This document shows, one piece after another, positions 7,885-15,040 of a stretch of DNA of 52,194 bases (positions within the stretch are counted from its first letter, which is position 1; every line of letters begins with the position of its first letter). A model generated the notes under the pieces. That model ran no database searches, had not been told where the DNA came from, and worked only from the letters and a program-made list of their open reading frames with translations. The stretch is from Streptomyces hydrogenans (GTDB taxonomy: Bacteria; Actinomycetota; Actinomycetes; Streptomycetales; Streptomycetaceae): assembly GCF_014656075.1 (NCBI RefSeq), contig NZ_BNBS01000020.1:1-52194 (forward strand), read 5' to 3'. A program made the translations under genes and the position numbers.

Positions 7885-7928
7885 GGCCGCGCCCCCGGGC
7901 CAGCCCCATCTGACCCGGCGGCGCGGCC
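7885..7928 (+). promoter_or_regulatory. Leader hairpin, possible attenuator
   Basis: GGCCGCGCC (7885-7893) pairs perfectly with GGCGCGGCC (7920-7928), and an inner CCGGG/CCCGG pairing extends it. It lies directly behind the Arg-rich leader frame and 62 bp before the Gly/Ser peptide start. Confidence 0.5.
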
Positions 7929-7990
7929 CCCAAGCCTCCGCCCTTGCACCCGCAGGGGCGGTCTCACCAGAGAAGCAAAGGAGAGACAGG

Positions 7991-8137
7991 ATGAGCGGCA
8001 AGCACGGCGGAGGAAGTGGCAGCGGGTCCGGCGGGAGCCAGCAGGACGACTCCAGCAGCGGCGCCAAGCACGGCGGGGGTGGCTCCGACGAGGGCGGCAA
8101 CACCTCCGACGGCTCCGGCCCCACGAGCGGCAAGTAG
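7991..8137 (+). CDS. Gly/Ser/Asp-rich peptide, putative RiPP precursor
   Basis: A 48-residue peptide beginning MSGKHGGG, almost entirely Gly, Ser, Asp, Lys, Thr and His. The KHGGG motif occurs twice (residues 4-8 and 26-30), and Asp is followed by Ser or Gly several times (DDSSS, SDGSG). AAAGGAGAG precedes the ATG, so translation is likely. It is followed seven bases later by an O-methyltransferase of the protein-isoaspartate type. Such short peptides beside stand-alone methyltransferases of this family are precursors of aspartimide-containing peptides (imiditides) or of related RiPPs. There is no double-Gly leader or hydrophobic signal. The precursor assignment is inference from context and composition. 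Confidence 0.6.
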   Translation: MSGKHGGGSGSGSGGSQQDDSSSGAKHGGGGSDEGGNTSDGSGPTSGK

Positions 8138-8144
8138 GGCGCAG

Positions 8145-9323
8145 GTGGACAACGGCAAGAGGGAGGCGGGCCTGAAGGGGCTCGCCTCCGTCCTCCTCGA
8201 AAAAGGCACCATCGAATCCGATTGGCTGCCCGCGTTCAATGCCGTCCCGCGTGACGTCTTCCTGCCGACTCGGGTGTGGCCGGGCATCGCGGACGGTACC
8301 AAGCAGGCCGCTGCCATCGACCGCACCAACGACCCCGAGCGCTGGTTCGAGGCGGTGTACTCCGACATCCCCCTGACCACCCAGTGGGACGAAGGCCGAC
8401 ACTCCGGAGACGACGTCGGCATCACGCCGACCAGCTCCAACTCCTTGCCGACGATGGTCTTCACGATGCTGAAAGACCTGGACGTCCAGCTCGGGCACCA
8501 GGTCATGGAGATCGGAACCGGTACCGGATGGAACGCGGGCCTGCTCGCCCACCGCGTCGGGGCGACCAACGTGACCACCATCGAGTACGACCCCGACGTG
8601 GCCCGGGACGGGGCGGCGAACCTGCTCGCTCTCGGAATCCAGCCGAACCTCGTCGTGGGCGATGGTCGGCGCGGCCACCCCCGGCCGCGGCCCTACGACC
8701 GTGTGATCGCTACCTGTTCCGTCGGGAGCGTCCCGTACGAATGGGTCGAGCAGACCCGGGCCGGCGGCGTCATCGTGGCCCCGTGGGGCCCCACCTATGG
8801 CGGGGAAGGGGTCGTGCGCCTCACGGTCCGGGAGAGCGGAGTGGCTGAAGGGCGCTTCACCCGCAGCAGCGCTTTCATGCGGATGCGACAGCAGCGTCCG
8901 GACCGCCCGCCCCACCACCTCTACCTCCGAGGCGAACCGTGGCCCGCGGGTGGGGTGATGAGCAAGACGTCCCTGTCGCCGGCGAGGGTCGGAGGGTGGA
9001 TCGAGCAGTTCGCCGTCGGCGTCCTGGTCGCGGGAGCGTTCTGGCGCACCGAGCGGTACCAGGACGGCTCGTACACGCTCTGGGTCTACAGCCTGGACAC
9101 GAAGTCGTGGGCCTCCGCCGACTACGAGCCCGGAGCGGACGACTTCGAGATCGTTCAGGCCGGGCCCCGGCGACTCTGGGACGAGATCGAGAGCGCGTAC
9201 GACTGGTGGCAGGAGCACGGCACGCCGGGCTTCGACCGCTTCGGCCTGACGGTGGGGAAGACCGGCCAGACGGTCTGGCTGGACACCCCGGACCGACTCG
9301 TGGCGTTGATCCCGCACCACTGA
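8145..9323 (+). CDS. PIMT-like O-methyltransferase (RiPP-associated type)
   Basis: A 392-residue S-adenosylmethionine methyltransferase related to protein-L-isoaspartate O-methyltransferase. The N-terminal helical region (FNAVPRDVFLP) is typical of the family. The SAM motif EIGTGTGWNAGLLAHR lies near residues 128-143, followed by IEYDPDVA and LVVGDGR. A C-terminal extension of about 130 residues (ending FGLTVGKTGQTVWLD) resembles that of methyltransferases linked to lanthipeptides, graspetides and imiditides, not housekeeping PIMT. The GTG start follows the peptide gene by seven bases, suggesting translational coupling. It probably methylates Asp in the upstream peptide to drive succinimide formation. 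The substrate is inferred. Confidence 0.82.
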   Translation: MDNGKREAGLKGLASVLLEKGTIESDWLPAFNAVPRDVFLPTRVWPGIADGTKQAAAIDRTNDPERWFEAVYSDIPLTTQWDEGRHSGDDVGITPTSSNSLPTMVFTMLKDLDVQLGHQVMEIGTGTGWNAGLLAHRVGATNVTTIEYDPDVARDGAANLLALGIQPNLVVGDGRRGHPRPRPYDRVIATCSVGSVPYEWVEQTRAGGVIVAPWGPTYGGEGVVRLTVRESGVAEGRFTRSSAFMRMRQQRPDRPPHHLYLRGEPWPAGGVMSKTSLSPARVGGWIEQFAVGVLVAGAFWRTERYQDGSYTLWVYSLDTKSWASADYEPGADDFEIVQAGPRRLWDEIESAYDWWQEHGTPGFDRFGLTVGKTGQTVWLDTPDRLVALIPHH

Positions 9324-9333
9324 ACAGCGCGCC

Positions 9334-9367
9334 GGCCGTCCCGGAGGGTGGGGACTCCGGGACGGCC
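9334..9367 (+). promoter_or_regulatory. Perfect 13-bp hairpin between methyltransferase and synthetase-like gene
   Basis: GGCCGTCCCGGAG (9334-9346) pairs perfectly with CTCCGGGACGGCC (9355-9367) around an eight-base loop. It begins 11 bases after the methyltransferase stop and ends 34 bases before the next start. There is no T-run; it may terminate partially and so set the ratio of the two gene pairs. Confidence 0.6.
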
Positions 9368-9401
9368 TCCCATACCGAGCCCCTACAGGAGGGGGAAGTC
9401 C

Positions 9402-10514
9402 ATGTCCCACCCCGTCTCCCCGAACACGGTCCTCGCCAACGCCCTGACGCACGCCGAGGACGTCTTAGCACCGCGCATCCTGAGCTGCCCGCCCGAGCGG
9501 ATCGTCCTCGTGGTCGGAACCCAGATAAACGGCGCCCCGCACCTGGGCACCTCCCTGGTGCAGACCCTGGCCTTCGCCATGGCGGCCCGACTGGGCGACC
9601 GCTTCGGCTACCCCACCGAGGTGCTGTTCAGCGCTCTCGACAACGCCCCGTACGAGCTGGCGCACGACCTGCTCACCGGCAGCGTGTACCAGCGTGCCTA
9701 CGCGCAGGTGCTCGGTGAGCCGGCCCTGCGCGATCTCGTGGACGCCCTGTACCAGCCGCTCTTCACCGCCCTGTCCCGGCGGCTCGGGATCCCGCACCGC
9801 ATCGAGACGTACACGCAGCAGCAGGCGAGCGAACGCTACCGCCGCACCTGGCTCCGGCTTCTGCCTCGCATCGACGCCACCCGCTGGTGGCTGGACCCCT
9901 CCACCGGCACCCCGCACCTCCGCGTCCCCTGCCCTCAGGCCGACTGCGGCTGGGCCGAGAAGCATGCCGAGCGGACCCGTGCCCGCCTCGTCTCCACCGA
10001 CGAGGCGGAAGTCACCGCGGTCTGCATGAACCACGGTCCGTACGCGGTCACCATCACGCCGACCTCTGGCGGCTACCTCGACCTGGCCACCCTGTACCGG
10101 AACCTCGTCAAGGAGCTGAGCCTGGCCGAGGACCAGGGGGCGCTCTACGTCATGGTGAAGGGCGGCGACTGGGTCTTCGGCTCCCAGCTCGTCGACGAGG
10201 CACTCCGGGCCGCGGGCCTCACCGGAGGGCAGTCGCCGGCCCGCCTGTTCTGCCCGCAGATCGTGACCGACACCGGCGCCAAGCTGTCGAAATCCCTGAT
10301 CCGCGAGCGCGGCGCCACACTGCCCGATGGTGCCGCCCCCTGGATGCTCGACACCCGCCAGTGGCCTGGAAGCAGCACCGAGTACGCCGACCAGCTTCTG
10401 GGAATGACCGACATCCTCCTCTCCGACCCCCGACACTTCTTCCGTGCCTACTCGGCGGCTGAAGTTGGGCGCCTGATGACCGAACCGACTACCAGGAGCG
10501 TTCCAGTCCCATGA
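9402..10514 (+). CDS. Class I aminoacyl-tRNA synthetase-like enzyme (LysRS-I-like core)
   Basis: A 370-residue protein with the landmarks of a class I synthetase in order: a HIGH-type site APHLGT near residue 47, a zinc-ribbon insertion near 168-208 (CPQADCG, later CMNHG), a GGDWVFG segment, and a KMSKS-type loop KLSKSLI near 292. The order and zinc insertion recall class I lysyl-tRNA synthetase. It ends soon after the KMSKS region, so the C-terminal anticodon-binding domain is absent. Such stand-alone cores act in amino-acid activation or peptide tailoring rather than translation. AGGAGGGGGAAG precedes the ATG. It overlaps the ASCH gene by four bases. The true amino acid and acceptor are unknown. 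Confidence 0.7.
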   Translation: MSHPVSPNTVLANALTHAEDVLAPRILSCPPERIVLVVGTQINGAPHLGTSLVQTLAFAMAARLGDRFGYPTEVLFSALDNAPYELAHDLLTGSVYQRAYAQVLGEPALRDLVDALYQPLFTALSRRLGIPHRIETYTQQQASERYRRTWLRLLPRIDATRWWLDPSTGTPHLRVPCPQADCGWAEKHAERTRARLVSTDEAEVTAVCMNHGPYAVTITPTSGGYLDLATLYRNLVKELSLAEDQGALYVMVKGGDWVFGSQLVDEALRAAGLTGGQSPARLFCPQIVTDTGAKLSKSLIRERGATLPDGAAPWMLDTRQWPGSSTEYADQLLGMTDILLSDPRHFFRAYSAAEVGRLMTEPTTRSVPVP

Positions 10515-10879
10515 GTGACAGCACCACGGCCGATGTCTACGAGCTGCACCTCTACCCGAACTACTTCGGGCTCGTCGCGGCCGGCGAGAAGACCATCGAG
10601 GTCCGGGTCAAGTACCCGCACCTTGCGAACCTTGCCAAGGGCGACACGATCCGATTCGGGGTCAAGGGCACGGACAGGACGTGCGACGTGTCGGTGCTCC
10701 GAGTCACCGAGTACTCGAACTTCGAGGCCCTCCTCGACGGTGAGGGCTCGGCGAACGTGAACCCGACCGCCAGCCGAGAGCAGCAGCTCGCCAACATCCG
10801 GGCGATTTACCCGCCCGAGAAGGAAGCTCTGGGCGTCCTCGCGATCAAGATCGAGCTACTCAGCACGGGCCTCGTGTGA
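10511..10879 (+). CDS. ASCH domain protein
   Basis: A 122-residue protein that is almost entirely one ASCH domain. YELHLYPNYFGLVAAGEKTIEVRV is the usual N-terminal region, in which the Lys-Thr-Ile-Glu-x-Arg segment lines the ligand pocket; GDTIRFGVKG follows, then a basic strand and a helical C-terminus. ASCH proteins bind RNA or nucleobases, and some are amidohydrolases acting on N4-acetylcytidine. It is translationally coupled to the synthetase-like gene (ATGA overlap), so both products probably act in one pathway, possibly on tRNA. Confidence 0.82.
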   Translation: MSDSTTADVYELHLYPNYFGLVAAGEKTIEVRVKYPHLANLAKGDTIRFGVKGTDRTCDVSVLRVTEYSNFEALLDGEGSANVNPTASREQQLANIRAIYPPEKEALGVLAIKIELLSTGLV

Positions 10880-10905
10880 GGAAGCGGCACGACGCACGGT
10901 CCAAG

Positions 10906-10931
10906 GGCTGACCCGACCTGACAGATCAGCC
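10906..10931 (+). terminator. Weak hairpin after ASCH gene
   Basis: GGCTGA (10906-10911) pairs with TCAGCC (10926-10931), flanked by AAG/CTT with one bulge. TTCTC follows. It lies 27 bases after the ASCH stop and may end the cassette transcript. Confidence 0.35.
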
Positions 10932-10986
10932 TTCTCAGGCACCGGATGTCTGGCTGTCATGCCTTCAAGTCTCTTACTCTGAGCGA

Positions 10987-11631
10987 ATGTTGAGAGCCCG
11001 TGCAATCCTGGGCGTGGTCGCGGCCATGCTGACCCTGTTCACCCTTCCGGCAGCCTCGGCTTCTGCCAGCACCGCCGGCGCGCAAACCGGAATGAGTACG
11101 GCCGTTGTCGAGTACAAGGGAGGCGCAACCACTCTGGCCGCCCTTGAGGAGGAGATCGGCGAGACCCACTGCCACGACGGGAAGGGCGCTGGTGAACTGA
11201 CCTGCTTCGCGACCGCGCGCGAGGCTGAGATCGACCTGCTTGCCATGGGCGGCTTCTCCACCGAGGCCGCGAAGGCCACCGCGAGCAAGTGGGGGGTCTC
11301 CCTCCCCAAGCAGACCCGGGTGGCCGCTGCGGCGGCGGCGGCCGGCACGTGCCACCCCTGGGTCACCGTCCGTTACTACGACGGTGACAACGGCACCGGT
11401 TCGTCGGTCAACCTCTACTGCGACTACACGAACCTTGGCAGCGTCGGCTGGGACAACCGCGTAAATTCCCTCGCTTGCATGGTCTGCTCGGCGGTCACCA
11501 ACCCCATGAAGACGATGCAGAGCTTCCAGGGCTACAGCTACAGCATGCTGATGCAGCAGACGATGGCCATGGATCTCCACAATGCGCACACGAGGAACGT
11601 GATCTCATCGATGCGCCTCTTCTTCGGGTAA
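10987..11631 (+). CDS. Secreted protein, I36/crystallin-like C-terminal region
   Basis: A 214-residue protein with a clear Sec signal peptide (MLRARAILGVVAAMLTLFTL, then an Ala-Ser-Ala cleavage region near residue 27). The mature part has a helical N-terminal region, an Ala-rich linker near residues 111-118, and a Cys-containing C-terminal domain (VTVRYYDGDNGTGSSVNLYC, then DNRVNSLAC) resembling small secreted beta/gamma-crystallin or peptidase-inhibitor I36 proteins. The six cysteines in the mature protein suggest disulphides. It has a weak ribosome binding site. It stands alone between the ASCH cassette and a leftward gene group. It may be a lysogenic-conversion gene. Confidence 0.7.
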   Translation: MLRARAILGVVAAMLTLFTLPAASASASTAGAQTGMSTAVVEYKGGATTLAALEEEIGETHCHDGKGAGELTCFATAREAEIDLLAMGGFSTEAAKATASKWGVSLPKQTRVAAAAAAAGTCHPWVTVRYYDGDNGTGSSVNLYCDYTNLGSVGWDNRVNSLACMVCSAVTNPMKTMQSFQGYSYSMLMQQTMAMDLHNAHTRNVISSMRLFFG

Positions 11632-11661
11632 GAGCTGACAGCGACCGCGAGTGATGCCGTG

Positions 11662-11916
11662 CTACCTCGCGGCACGCCCAACGCGCCGCACCCACGCAAA
11701 GAATCCCGCCATCCTCCGGCTGGCCCTGCTATTCAGCGGGAGGGGGCCGGGGCATCTGTCGGCCAGGTGGTGCTCCTCGTGAGGGTCGCTGCGATGGTGG
11801 GGGCACGCCGTCTGGCTGTCTTCCGAAACAATCGCTCCACCACACCGCGCCTTCAGGCAAATGCAGTCCACCGGAGCTGTCCGGAGGCCGGGTGGTGCCG
11901 AGTGGTACTCCTCCAC
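11662..11916 (-). CDS. Small Cys/His-rich protein
   Basis: An 84-residue frame starting at a GTG (VEEYHSAPPG) preceded by GGGAG. It contains CICLKARC, then CPHHR, EHHLAD and RCPG, a pattern suited to one zinc site and seen in short Streptomyces hypothetical proteins. A possible promoter lies upstream on the same strand (TTCAAC, 18 bases, TAAAGT). The C-terminal third is Arg/Ala-rich and may be less conserved. Moderate doubt remains. Confidence 0.4.
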   Translation of the reverse strand: MEEYHSAPPGLRTAPVDCICLKARCGGAIVSEDSQTACPHHRSDPHEEHHLADRCPGPLPLNSRASRRMAGFFAWVRRVGRAAR

Positions 11917-11996
11917 GAGGTCTCCCAAGTCACGTTCTCAGTACTTTAGTTTCAGATGCTACTGAGGTTGAACTCGTGGTGTCAGCTGTGTTGAGG

Positions 11997-12024
11997 CGCC
12001 CCTTGGATTGAACCAGGGGGCGCT
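11997..12024 (-). terminator. Terminator after leftward gene pair
   Basis: GCGCCCCTTGG (11997-12007) pairs with CCAGGGGGCGC (12014-12024) with one wobble and a six-base loop. It lies 20 bases past the stop of the gene at 12045-12548. No T-run. Confidence 0.6.
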
Positions 12025-12044
12025 TCCATACGTCGGAACATATC

Positions 12045-12548
12045 TCAAACCACCGGCGGGGCAGGCGGCTGGGGAGGCTGTGCCTGCCCGGCGGCGTTCA
12101 TCGTCCTCCGCATCGCCACGGAGACCGCGTTCATGTCGTACTCGTCGCTGCGACGCAGGACGAAGACCTTCACCAGAGCCAGGAGACTGGGACCGCACAG
12201 AAGGATCGACAGCCACCACTGGTCCTTGGCCACGAATACGCCAGCGCCGAGCATTGCGACGGCGACGGTGCTTCCAGCAATGAGGCTGGCCATGTACCGC
12301 TTATGCTCGCGTCGTTCTCGGGCAGCCTGAACTTCCTGCTGGGCAGTCTCCTGCTGCATCTTCAGCCGGAACATGCGCTCCTTGTGCTCACGTTGAAGTT
12401 GAGGCTCCAACCCCTTGAGCGCAACTTCCAACTGCGCGGCATCAAGGGTGGCGCCCCACTTTGCCGCGATCTGCAAGCCGGCCGAGATGATGGGGTCCTG
12501 GCCAGGCGTCTGGGGAGCGGGGAGGGTCCCCTGGTCCTCCGTGGTCAC
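12045..12548 (-). CDS. Two-pass membrane protein with N-terminal coiled coil
   Basis: A 167-residue protein. Residues 40-83 are strongly helical and rich in Gln/Glu/Arg (coiled coil). Two membrane helices follow near 86-106 and 111-131, then a short cytoplasmic tail ending in a Pro-rich sequence. The GTG start overlaps the stop of the upstream gene by four bases, so the two are coupled. Function unknown. A membrane protein paired with a soluble repeat protein could be an effector pair, but no catalytic motif is visible. Confidence 0.7.
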   Translation of the reverse strand: MTTEDQGTLPAPQTPGQDPIISAGLQIAAKWGATLDAAQLEVALKGLEPQLQREHKERMFRLKMQQETAQQEVQAARERREHKRYMASLIAGSTVAVAMLGAGVFVAKDQWWLSILLCGPSLLALVKVFVLRRSDEYDMNAVSVAMRRTMNAAGQAQPPQPPAPPVV

Positions 12549-13456
12549 TGCTGGGCCCCTCCACCGCCGTTAGAGGCGGGCGCGTAGTCAACTTCGGTCG
12601 GCTCGGGCGGAGGCCCGAGACGGATGAACATCATGGCTAGTGCGTGATCGATGGACCCTTCTGAGGAGCTGGCAACATTTGCCAGTTCCGCTCTCGATAG
12701 CTCGGGCCCGGAACTGGCATGCATGCCTTCAAAGATTTTCCCTGCCTGCCCAAGGTAGGAGGGGTGGTAAATGTAAGGGTGCGTGCCGCGGAAGCGGAAG
12801 ATCGATTTGGCCAACCTCAGGGCGATTCGATCGCGACGACTGAACCAGTCGGGTGAAAACTGAAACGCTTGGGCCGACTCGTGATCCATTCCCTCGGGGT
12901 GGGAAGAGGGAAGGAGTGAAAGCCACCCCTCAAACTTGGCGCGATCGGCTGGTTCCAACTTGCCGATAAAGTCATCCCAGTTTGCCGGGAGTTGCTGTTC
13001 TTGGGTCGAGCCGTGAATCGTCTTCTCCGGGTGAGGAGAAGAGAGGACGGAAAGCCACTCTGCAAACTTAGCGCGATCGGCCGGTTCCAACTTGTCCATG
13101 ATCTCGACCCAATTTGCCGGCAGGTCCCGCTTCTGGGTCGATTCGCGATCCAGGCTTTCTGTATGGGGATACAGGTGGCCGTTATTGAAATAGCGAAGAC
13201 GGGATACGCTCGAATTGAATCCAGTCTCTAGGCCAGGATATTGCATGTGAAACGTGGTGCCGCCGACCATTTGATTTGCATTTCCCTGGGCGCTGGTGAT
13301 GCCGCCGGACGCGGTTGCAGGATGCGGGACCACGGCAGCGTCATGCTCTGGCGCCGCTTGGGCGCAGCGACTACCGAAGGGGCGGCCCACGATCATCACG
13401 CCTGCGTTCGCCGCGATGGCGCGACACAACCGGTCTAGCCGGCTACGTATACCCAC
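12545..13456 (-). CDS. Repeat-containing hypothetical protein
   Basis: A protein of about 303 residues from the GTG at 13456, which has a purine-rich GGGAGGGGG about seven bases upstream; the frame is open to 13510. A GNANQMVGGTTFHMQ segment is like the short beta-hairpin seen in some actinobacterial conflict-system proteins. A duplicated unit of about 40 residues follows, with core LPANWxxxxxKLEPADRAKF and then WLSxL...SSHPE, and a third partial copy begins at SPDWFSR. The C-terminal part is helical (GPELSRAELANVASSSEGS). Some codons are less GC-rich than those of neighbouring genes. No known function. Confidence 0.65.
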   Translation of the reverse strand: MGIRSRLDRLCRAIAANAGVMIVGRPFGSRCAQAAPEHDAAVVPHPATASGGITSAQGNANQMVGGTTFHMQYPGLETGFNSSVSRLRYFNNGHLYPHTESLDRESTQKRDLPANWVEIMDKLEPADRAKFAEWLSVLSSPHPEKTIHGSTQEQQLPANWDDFIGKLEPADRAKFEGWLSLLPSSHPEGMDHESAQAFQFSPDWFSRRDRIALRLAKSIFRFRGTHPYIYHPSYLGQAGKIFEGMHASSGPELSRAELANVASSSEGSIDHALAMMFIRLGPPPEPTEVDYAPASNGGGGAQQ

Positions 13457-13976
13457 AGTCACCCCCTCCCGTTGGCTGACTCGACGGTACCGGATGCCCC
13501 TTGATGTCAACAGAGACGATCCGGCCGTTGGGTGGCTACCACGACGGCAACCCCCGCTCTGAGCAGCAGGTTTGTGCTGCCGCGTGGCGCGCGGCTACGG
13601 TGTTCCCAAGTCAGATAGCCCAGTGACGGGTGTTTCTGACTACCACTCGACAGGGCGCAGTTATCAAGCCCTGAGGGTGAACGGGTGCTTCGCAGAGATC
13701 GGATGATCTCTGGGGGAGCACAGGGCCGGACGGCCCAACTGAAAACGGTGAACGGAATAAGCCGACACCGGAAGCCCGCAGTACCAATGCAACACCCTGA
13801 GTTTCGGTGACCAGTGTCATCCGGTCTCAACGAGTACCCGCGTGGATGGGAATCGCGTGGGGACACGACCAGCGGGCGGTCGTGTTTGGCAGGAATTGAC
13901 CTGCCTTCGTTGGGATCGGCGCCCTCCCGTACGGAGACGCCTCTCTTCGAAGGCGCCCGTACCTTGGGAGGAATAC
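13457..13976. other. Divergent control region with several hairpins
   Basis: About 520 bp between divergent genes. Perfect stem-loops are GCAGCA-GGTTTG-TGCTGC (13563-13580), CCGCG-TGGCG-CGCGG (13580-13594), CAGAGATC-GGAT-GATCTCTG (13693-13712) and GGGCC-GGAC-GGCCC (13723-13736). The spacing and GGAY loops suggest a structured RNA or a regulatory leader for the gene at 13977. No coding frame is convincing. Confidence 0.5.
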
Positions 13977-14189
13977 GTGAGTACTTCAACGACGTTTCAG
14001 CTCCTTCAGAGCTATCCGGTGCCGACCTTCGCGTTGGTCCTGCTGGCCATGTTCGCGATCGACCGTGCCACCCGTGCCTGGACGTTCCACGTCTCCATGC
14101 GCGGCGCCCCGCCGGCCGACCGCCCGGCCATCATGCGCGAGCACAAGAACATGTGGCAGATCCGGCGGAAGCCGCCCACCATGTACTGA
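13977..14189 (+). CDS. Small membrane protein
   Basis: A 70-residue protein from a GTG with an excellent Shine-Dalgarno sequence (GGGAGGAAT). It has one hydrophobic segment near residues 15-30 (VPTFALVLLAMFAID) and a basic C-terminus (NMWQIRRKPPTMY). Function unknown. It is transcribed toward the late operon and stops just before the shared terminator at 14223. Confidence 0.6.
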   Translation: MSTSTTFQLLQSYPVPTFALVLLAMFAIDRATRAWTFHVSMRGAPPADRPAIMREHKNMWQIRRKPPTMY

Positions 14190-14214
14190 CCCTTCAAGGG
14201 CAGGCCCCGAAACG

Positions 14215-14262
14215 CAAAAAAGGCCCCCCGGCCGGTACCGGAGTGGTACCAGTCGGGGGGCA
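14215..14262. terminator. Intrinsic terminator of the late operon (bidirectional)
   Basis: GCCCCCCG (14223-14230) pairs with CGGGGGGC (14254-14261), with an inner GGTACC/GGTACC stem. Read leftward, the stem is followed by CCTTTTTTGCG, a proper U-tract, so it is a strong rho-independent terminator 48 bp past the holin stop. Read rightward, CACAGTTTT follows, which would end the gene at 13977. Confidence 0.9.
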
Positions 14263-14308
14263 CAGTTTTGCCGGGCGCGACCCGGCACGAGACCGGATCA
14301 CCTCCTAG

Positions 14309-14527
14309 CTAGACAGCGGCGTCCTTCTTCAGGAAGGACGGGAGCAGGCCGTCGACGAGCGGCAGCGCCATCAGGCGGGTGACGGCGGCGGCGACGGCGA
14401 TGATGACGCCGACACCGGGGGCCGTCTCCGGGATGCCGGAGGCGTCGAGGAGGAGCGGCATACCGGCGGCGACGGAGACGACGGTCTGGAAGACCGTGCG
14501 GATCGTCCGCCGTGTGGAGTCCTTCAT
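14309..14527 (-). CDS. Holin
   Basis: A 72-residue protein starting MKDSTRRTIRTVFQ, with two membrane segments near residues 8-25 (VFQTVVSVAAGMPLLLDAS) and 33-58 (GVGVIIAVAAAVTRLMALPLV) and a basic C-terminal KK. AGAAGGG precedes the ATG. Size, topology and position as the last late gene, near the endolysin, match Streptomyces phage holins, which permeabilise the membrane at lysis. Confidence 0.75.
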   Translation of the reverse strand: MKDSTRRTIRTVFQTVVSVAAGMPLLLDASGIPETAPGVGVIIAVAAAVTRLMALPLVDGLLPSFLKKDAAV

Positions 14528-14711
14528 GGTGATCCCTTCTGGGGCGTTTCCTTCAGGCCATCTGGCCGTTGGCCGATGGACAGTCAGGGAGGGCGCTACA
14601 TGACGGGAGCAGCTCAAGTGCCAGCTTGAAGCACGGCAGTTGGGGCTGACCGAGTACCTTGTGATGCGCGGTGCGCGCCCTCCAGCGGGGGGTGAGGTGA
14701 TTGGGGGGAAC

Positions 14712-15026
14712 GTGTCGAACAACCAGGAGAACGCAGAGATCGCCTGGCTCCTCTTCGGTGTGGCCGCAGGCTTTGTCCTGGCTGCCAAGATCCATGCCGC
14801 TGGGGCTTTGCCCGTTGAGGAGCCGATGAGGGGCGTTGTGATAATTGGCTCGCTGGCTGGCGGGGGAGCCCTGTTCGGGGTGATCGGCAGCCACCTGCAA
14901 GACGAGGTCGCTCGCGAAAAGATCTCCCGGGCGACCTACTGGACGACGGTGTTCGGGATTGCCGTAGCGTCGTTCACGCTTCTGGGAATCACGGGCGTGG
15001 ACGACCTTCTCGCCTTGATTCGATAA
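14712..15026 (+). CDS. Three-pass membrane protein opposing the lysis genes
   Basis: A protein of about 104 residues from a GTG preceded by GGGGGG; earlier in-frame starts exist back to 14640. Three hydrophobic segments are visible (IAWLLFGVAAGFVLAAKI, VVIIGSLAGGGALFGVIG, TVFGIAVASFTLLGITG). It lies on the plus strand between holin and endolysin, both minus, so it is probably expressed separately from the late operon. Function unknown; lysis control or exclusion are possibilities. Confidence 0.6.
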   Translation: MSNNQENAEIAWLLFGVAAGFVLAAKIHAAGALPVEEPMRGVVIIGSLAGGGALFGVIGSHLQDEVAREKISRATYWTTVFGIAVASFTLLGITGVDDLLALIR

Positions 15027-15040
15027 GAACCGCTAGAGCC

